This document shows positions 61,938 through 64,000 of a DNA stretch of 64,000 bases, piece by piece. The position numbers and the translations under genes are program-made. The stretch comes from Bilifractor sp002394235. GTDB lineage: Bacteria > Bacillota > Clostridia > Lachnospirales > Lachnospiraceae. Numbering within the stretch: position 1 is the first letter of the stretch; each line of letters starts with the position of its first letter. The stretch is taken from NCBI RefSeq assembly GCF_052118845.1, contig NZ_JBQKGJ010000006.1, positions 1 to 64,000 on the forward strand, written 5' to 3'. The notes under the pieces are model-generated. The model saw only the letters and a program-made list of their open reading frames with translations. It had not been told where the DNA came from and did no database searches.

Positions 61938-64000
61938 TTGAGCAGAAGAACGAATCGAAGAGAACGTCTGGAAAAGAGAAGAGAGCGACGCATGCGTCAG
62001 CGCCGGATCGGATACAGGACGAGCAGAAAGCTTGTGGGTCTGTTCCTTCTGGTTGTCCTATGCCTGGCGGGGCTTGCCCTTCGGATTACCTATATCAACG
62101 CCTCTCAGGGTGAGCGGTATGAAAGAATCGTGCAGACACAGGCACAGCAGCAGTACTCGAGCTCGACGATTCCTTATCGGAGAGGAGATATTACAGACCG
62201 GAACGGGACAATTCTGGCCTCAAGTGAGAAGGAGTACAATGTCATTCTGGACTGTAAGGTCGTGAATACTGAGGTGAACGGTCTGGACGGGACTTCCAGC
62301 CAGACATATCTGGAGCCTACGGTAAAGGCACTTGTCAATGTTCTGGGAATTGATGAGGCTTCGATTCGTAAGCTGCTTACGGATGATGAGACAAAGAACA
62401 GCCAGTATCAGATTCTGAAGAAAGGATTGTCCATCACGGACAAGCAAAAATTCGAAGAATACACAGATGTGACCAGTGAGGAAAATGCGAAACTCACCGA
62501 TGAGGAGAAGGAAGAAAGGGAAGACATCAAGGGAGTCTGGTTTGAAGAAAATTATGTCCGGACGTATCCGCTGAATTCGCTTGCCTGCGACACGATCGGC
62601 TTTACCTATGACGGCACAACCGCGGACTGGGGAATTGAAGGATACTACTCAGACATTCTCAACGGAGTCGACGGAAGACAGTATGGATATTACACCGATA
62701 ACGCGGATGTAGAGCAGTCTACTATTGCCGCGAAGGACGGGGATAACGTCGTATCCACGATCGATGTTAATGTCCAGCAGATTATCCGTGACGCGCTGGA
62801 AGAGTATGAGAATGAGCAGGCAGATAATGAAGAGAAGAATAACGGCGCAAAAAATGTAGGTGTCGTTGTGATGGATCCGAACACTGGAGAAGTTCTGGGC
62901 CTGGATTCCGATAAATGGTATGACCTGAATAACCCGCGTGATCTGACTCCTTTCTATTCCGAGGAAGAGATCAAGAAGATGAGCAATGACGATATGATCG
63001 ATGCTCTGAGCAATCTGTGGCAGAACTTTACCATATCAAATGCTTTTGAGCCGGGATCGGTTTACAAGTCGATCATTGTCGCAGAGGGATACACGACCGG
63101 AGTTCTGAATGATAATTCCACCTTTATCTGTGACGGGGGACAGCAGGTGGCCGATAAATATATTGCCTGCGAGGGCACTCACGGGCAGGTTACGGTTGAC
63201 GAGGCAGAGAAGTATTCCTGCAACGATGCGCTGATGCAGATTGGCGCATTGATTGGCGAGAAGAACTTCCTCAAATACGACAACATCTTTAATTTCGGCA
63301 TGAAGACCGGCATCGATCTTCCCGGGGAGAGCTCGGGCCTCCTGTTTGACGCGGATACCATGGGACCGGTCGAGCTGGCAACATCCTCCTTCGGGCAGGG
63401 ATTCACTGCAACGATGATTCAGGAGGCCGCTGCGATCTCCGCAGCCATCAACGGCGGCTATTATTATAAACCGCACGTCGTTAAGCAGATCACGGATGAA
63501 AATGGTGCTGTGGTTCAGACCATTAACCCTGTTCTTGAAAGAAGGACGAACACCGAGGCGGTGAGTGAGAAGGTCCGGGAGGATATGGGTACGGTAATGG
63601 AGTATGGCGGAACCGGCTATGTGGCAAAAATCCCGGGCTACAGTATGGGAGGAAAAACAGGAACCGCAGAGACGCTTCCACGGGGCAACAACAAGTATAT
63701 TCTTTCCTTTATCGGATTTGCGCCGCTTGATGATCCGAAGGTTGTGGTCTATGTTACGGTTGATGAGCCGAACGCAGAGAATCAGGAATCTTCATGCTAC
63801 GCCGAAAGCATTGCCCGGAACATCTTCACGGAGCTTCTTCCATATATGAATATCTTCCCGGATGAAGACGGGTACACTGCTTCAGATGTCGAGACAGGCT
63901 TTGTAACTACTGCGCAAATGATCAACAAGGAGTTCTCGATTGGCGAGAATGGCCCGATTTATACGACAACGGGAGGTTCAGCTTCCGGAAATGCCACACC
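61938..64000 (+). CDS. Class B penicillin-binding protein (FtsI/SpoVD type), partial
   Basis: Runs off the window; 687 codons visible with no stop. Start is TTG at 61938 with AAAAAGGAG upstream (61922-61930). Very basic N terminus, one membrane helix (KLVGLFLLVVLCLAGLALRI), dimerisation domain (RGDITDRNGTILA), transpeptidase domain with Ser374-Val-Tyr-Lys377, Ser427-Cys-Asn429 and Lys573-Thr-Gly575. At the right edge a C-terminal region (EDGYTASDVETGF) may begin a PASTA domain, which would favour SpoVD. Cross-links peptidoglycan during septation or spore cortex synthesis. Confidence 0.93.
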   Translation, partial: MSRRTNRRERLEKRRERRMRQRRIGYRTSRKLVGLFLLVVLCLAGLALRITYINASQGERYERIVQTQAQQQYSSSTIPYRRGDITDRNGTILASSEKEYNVILDCKVVNTEVNGLDGTSSQTYLEPTVKALVNVLGIDEASIRKLLTDDETKNSQYQILKKGLSITDKQKFEEYTDVTSEENAKLTDEEKEEREDIKGVWFEENYVRTYPLNSLACDTIGFTYDGTTADWGIEGYYSDILNGVDGRQYGYYTDNADVEQSTIAAKDGDNVVSTIDVNVQQIIRDALEEYENEQADNEEKNNGAKNVGVVVMDPNTGEVLGLDSDKWYDLNNPRDLTPFYSEEEIKKMSNDDMIDALSNLWQNFTISNAFEPGSVYKSIIVAEGYTTGVLNDNSTFICDGGQQVADKYIACEGTHGQVTVDEAEKYSCNDALMQIGALIGEKNFLKYDNIFNFGMKTGIDLPGESSGLLFDADTMGPVELATSSFGQGFTATMIQEAAAISAAINGGYYYKPHVVKQITDENGAVVQTINPVLERRTNTEAVSEKVREDMGTVMEYGGTGYVAKIPGYSMGGKTGTAETLPRGNNKYILSFIGFAPLDDPKVVVYVTVDEPNAENQESSCYAESIARNIFTELLPYMNIFPDEDGYTASDVETGFVTTAQMINKEFSIGENGPIYTTTGGSASGNAT

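Overview
The window looks like a chromosomal segment of a gut-type anaerobic Clostridia, most likely Lachnospiraceae. This is judged from strong AGGAGG-type ribosome binding sites, a Firmicutes division/cell-wall cluster (mraZ-rsmH-ftsL-PBP), the murT-gatD pair, LytTR/GHKL two-component genes, a hybrid-cluster protein and many glycoside hydrolases. I see no tRNA, rRNA or CRISPR array.

Region 1 (0-35 kb) is dominated by plant-glycan breakdown: GH43, GH42, GH31, GH2, a domain-permuted membrane GH3, GH78, a GPH sugar symporter, an esterase, GH5 and a second GH3. Most of these enzymes lack signal peptides, so imported oligosaccharides are probably cleaved in the cytoplasm. Between them sit a Crp-family regulator with hcp, enolase, N-carbamoylputrescine amidase, peptidase T, an SPFH membrane protein and an Agr-like two-component system. 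A 3' fragment of the GH42 gene lies upstream of enolase and an enolase fragment lies downstream of GH42, bracketing the crp-hcp pair.

Region 2 (35-43.3 kb) is a glycerate locus (GntP-type permease, glycerate kinase, CdaR-type activator), then a LysR regulator divergent from an Old-Yellow-Enzyme-type iron-sulfur flavoenzyme. Four different tandem-repeat arrays occupy its gene junctions, three of them made from the end or start of the adjacent gene.

Region 3 (43.3-48.9 kb) is a patchwork that looks acquired and decaying: an in-frame kinase/response-regulator chimera, a lipoprotein, a start-less zinc-ribbon fragment, a frameshifted DUF4428 gene running into a three-repeat lipoprotein, and two transposase fossils.

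Region 4 (49-64 kb) is housekeeping: an iron-sulfur aldo/keto reductase, ychF, a minus-strand group encoding a CYTH/small-alarmone-synthetase fusion followed by a response regulator and a histidine kinase, murT-gatD, a CDF transporter and the start of the dcw cluster. The last gene, a penicillin-binding protein, runs off the window and is preceded by a promoter and a rod-like RNA that could be a small RNA or attenuator.

The most unusual items are (a) a 98-bp two-hairpin intergenic repeat in five copies, four of them identical, three placed directly on the U-tract of a terminator; (b) the CYTH-alarmone synthetase fusion with a 12-residue-repeat linker; and (c) the rod RNA in front of the penicillin-binding protein gene.
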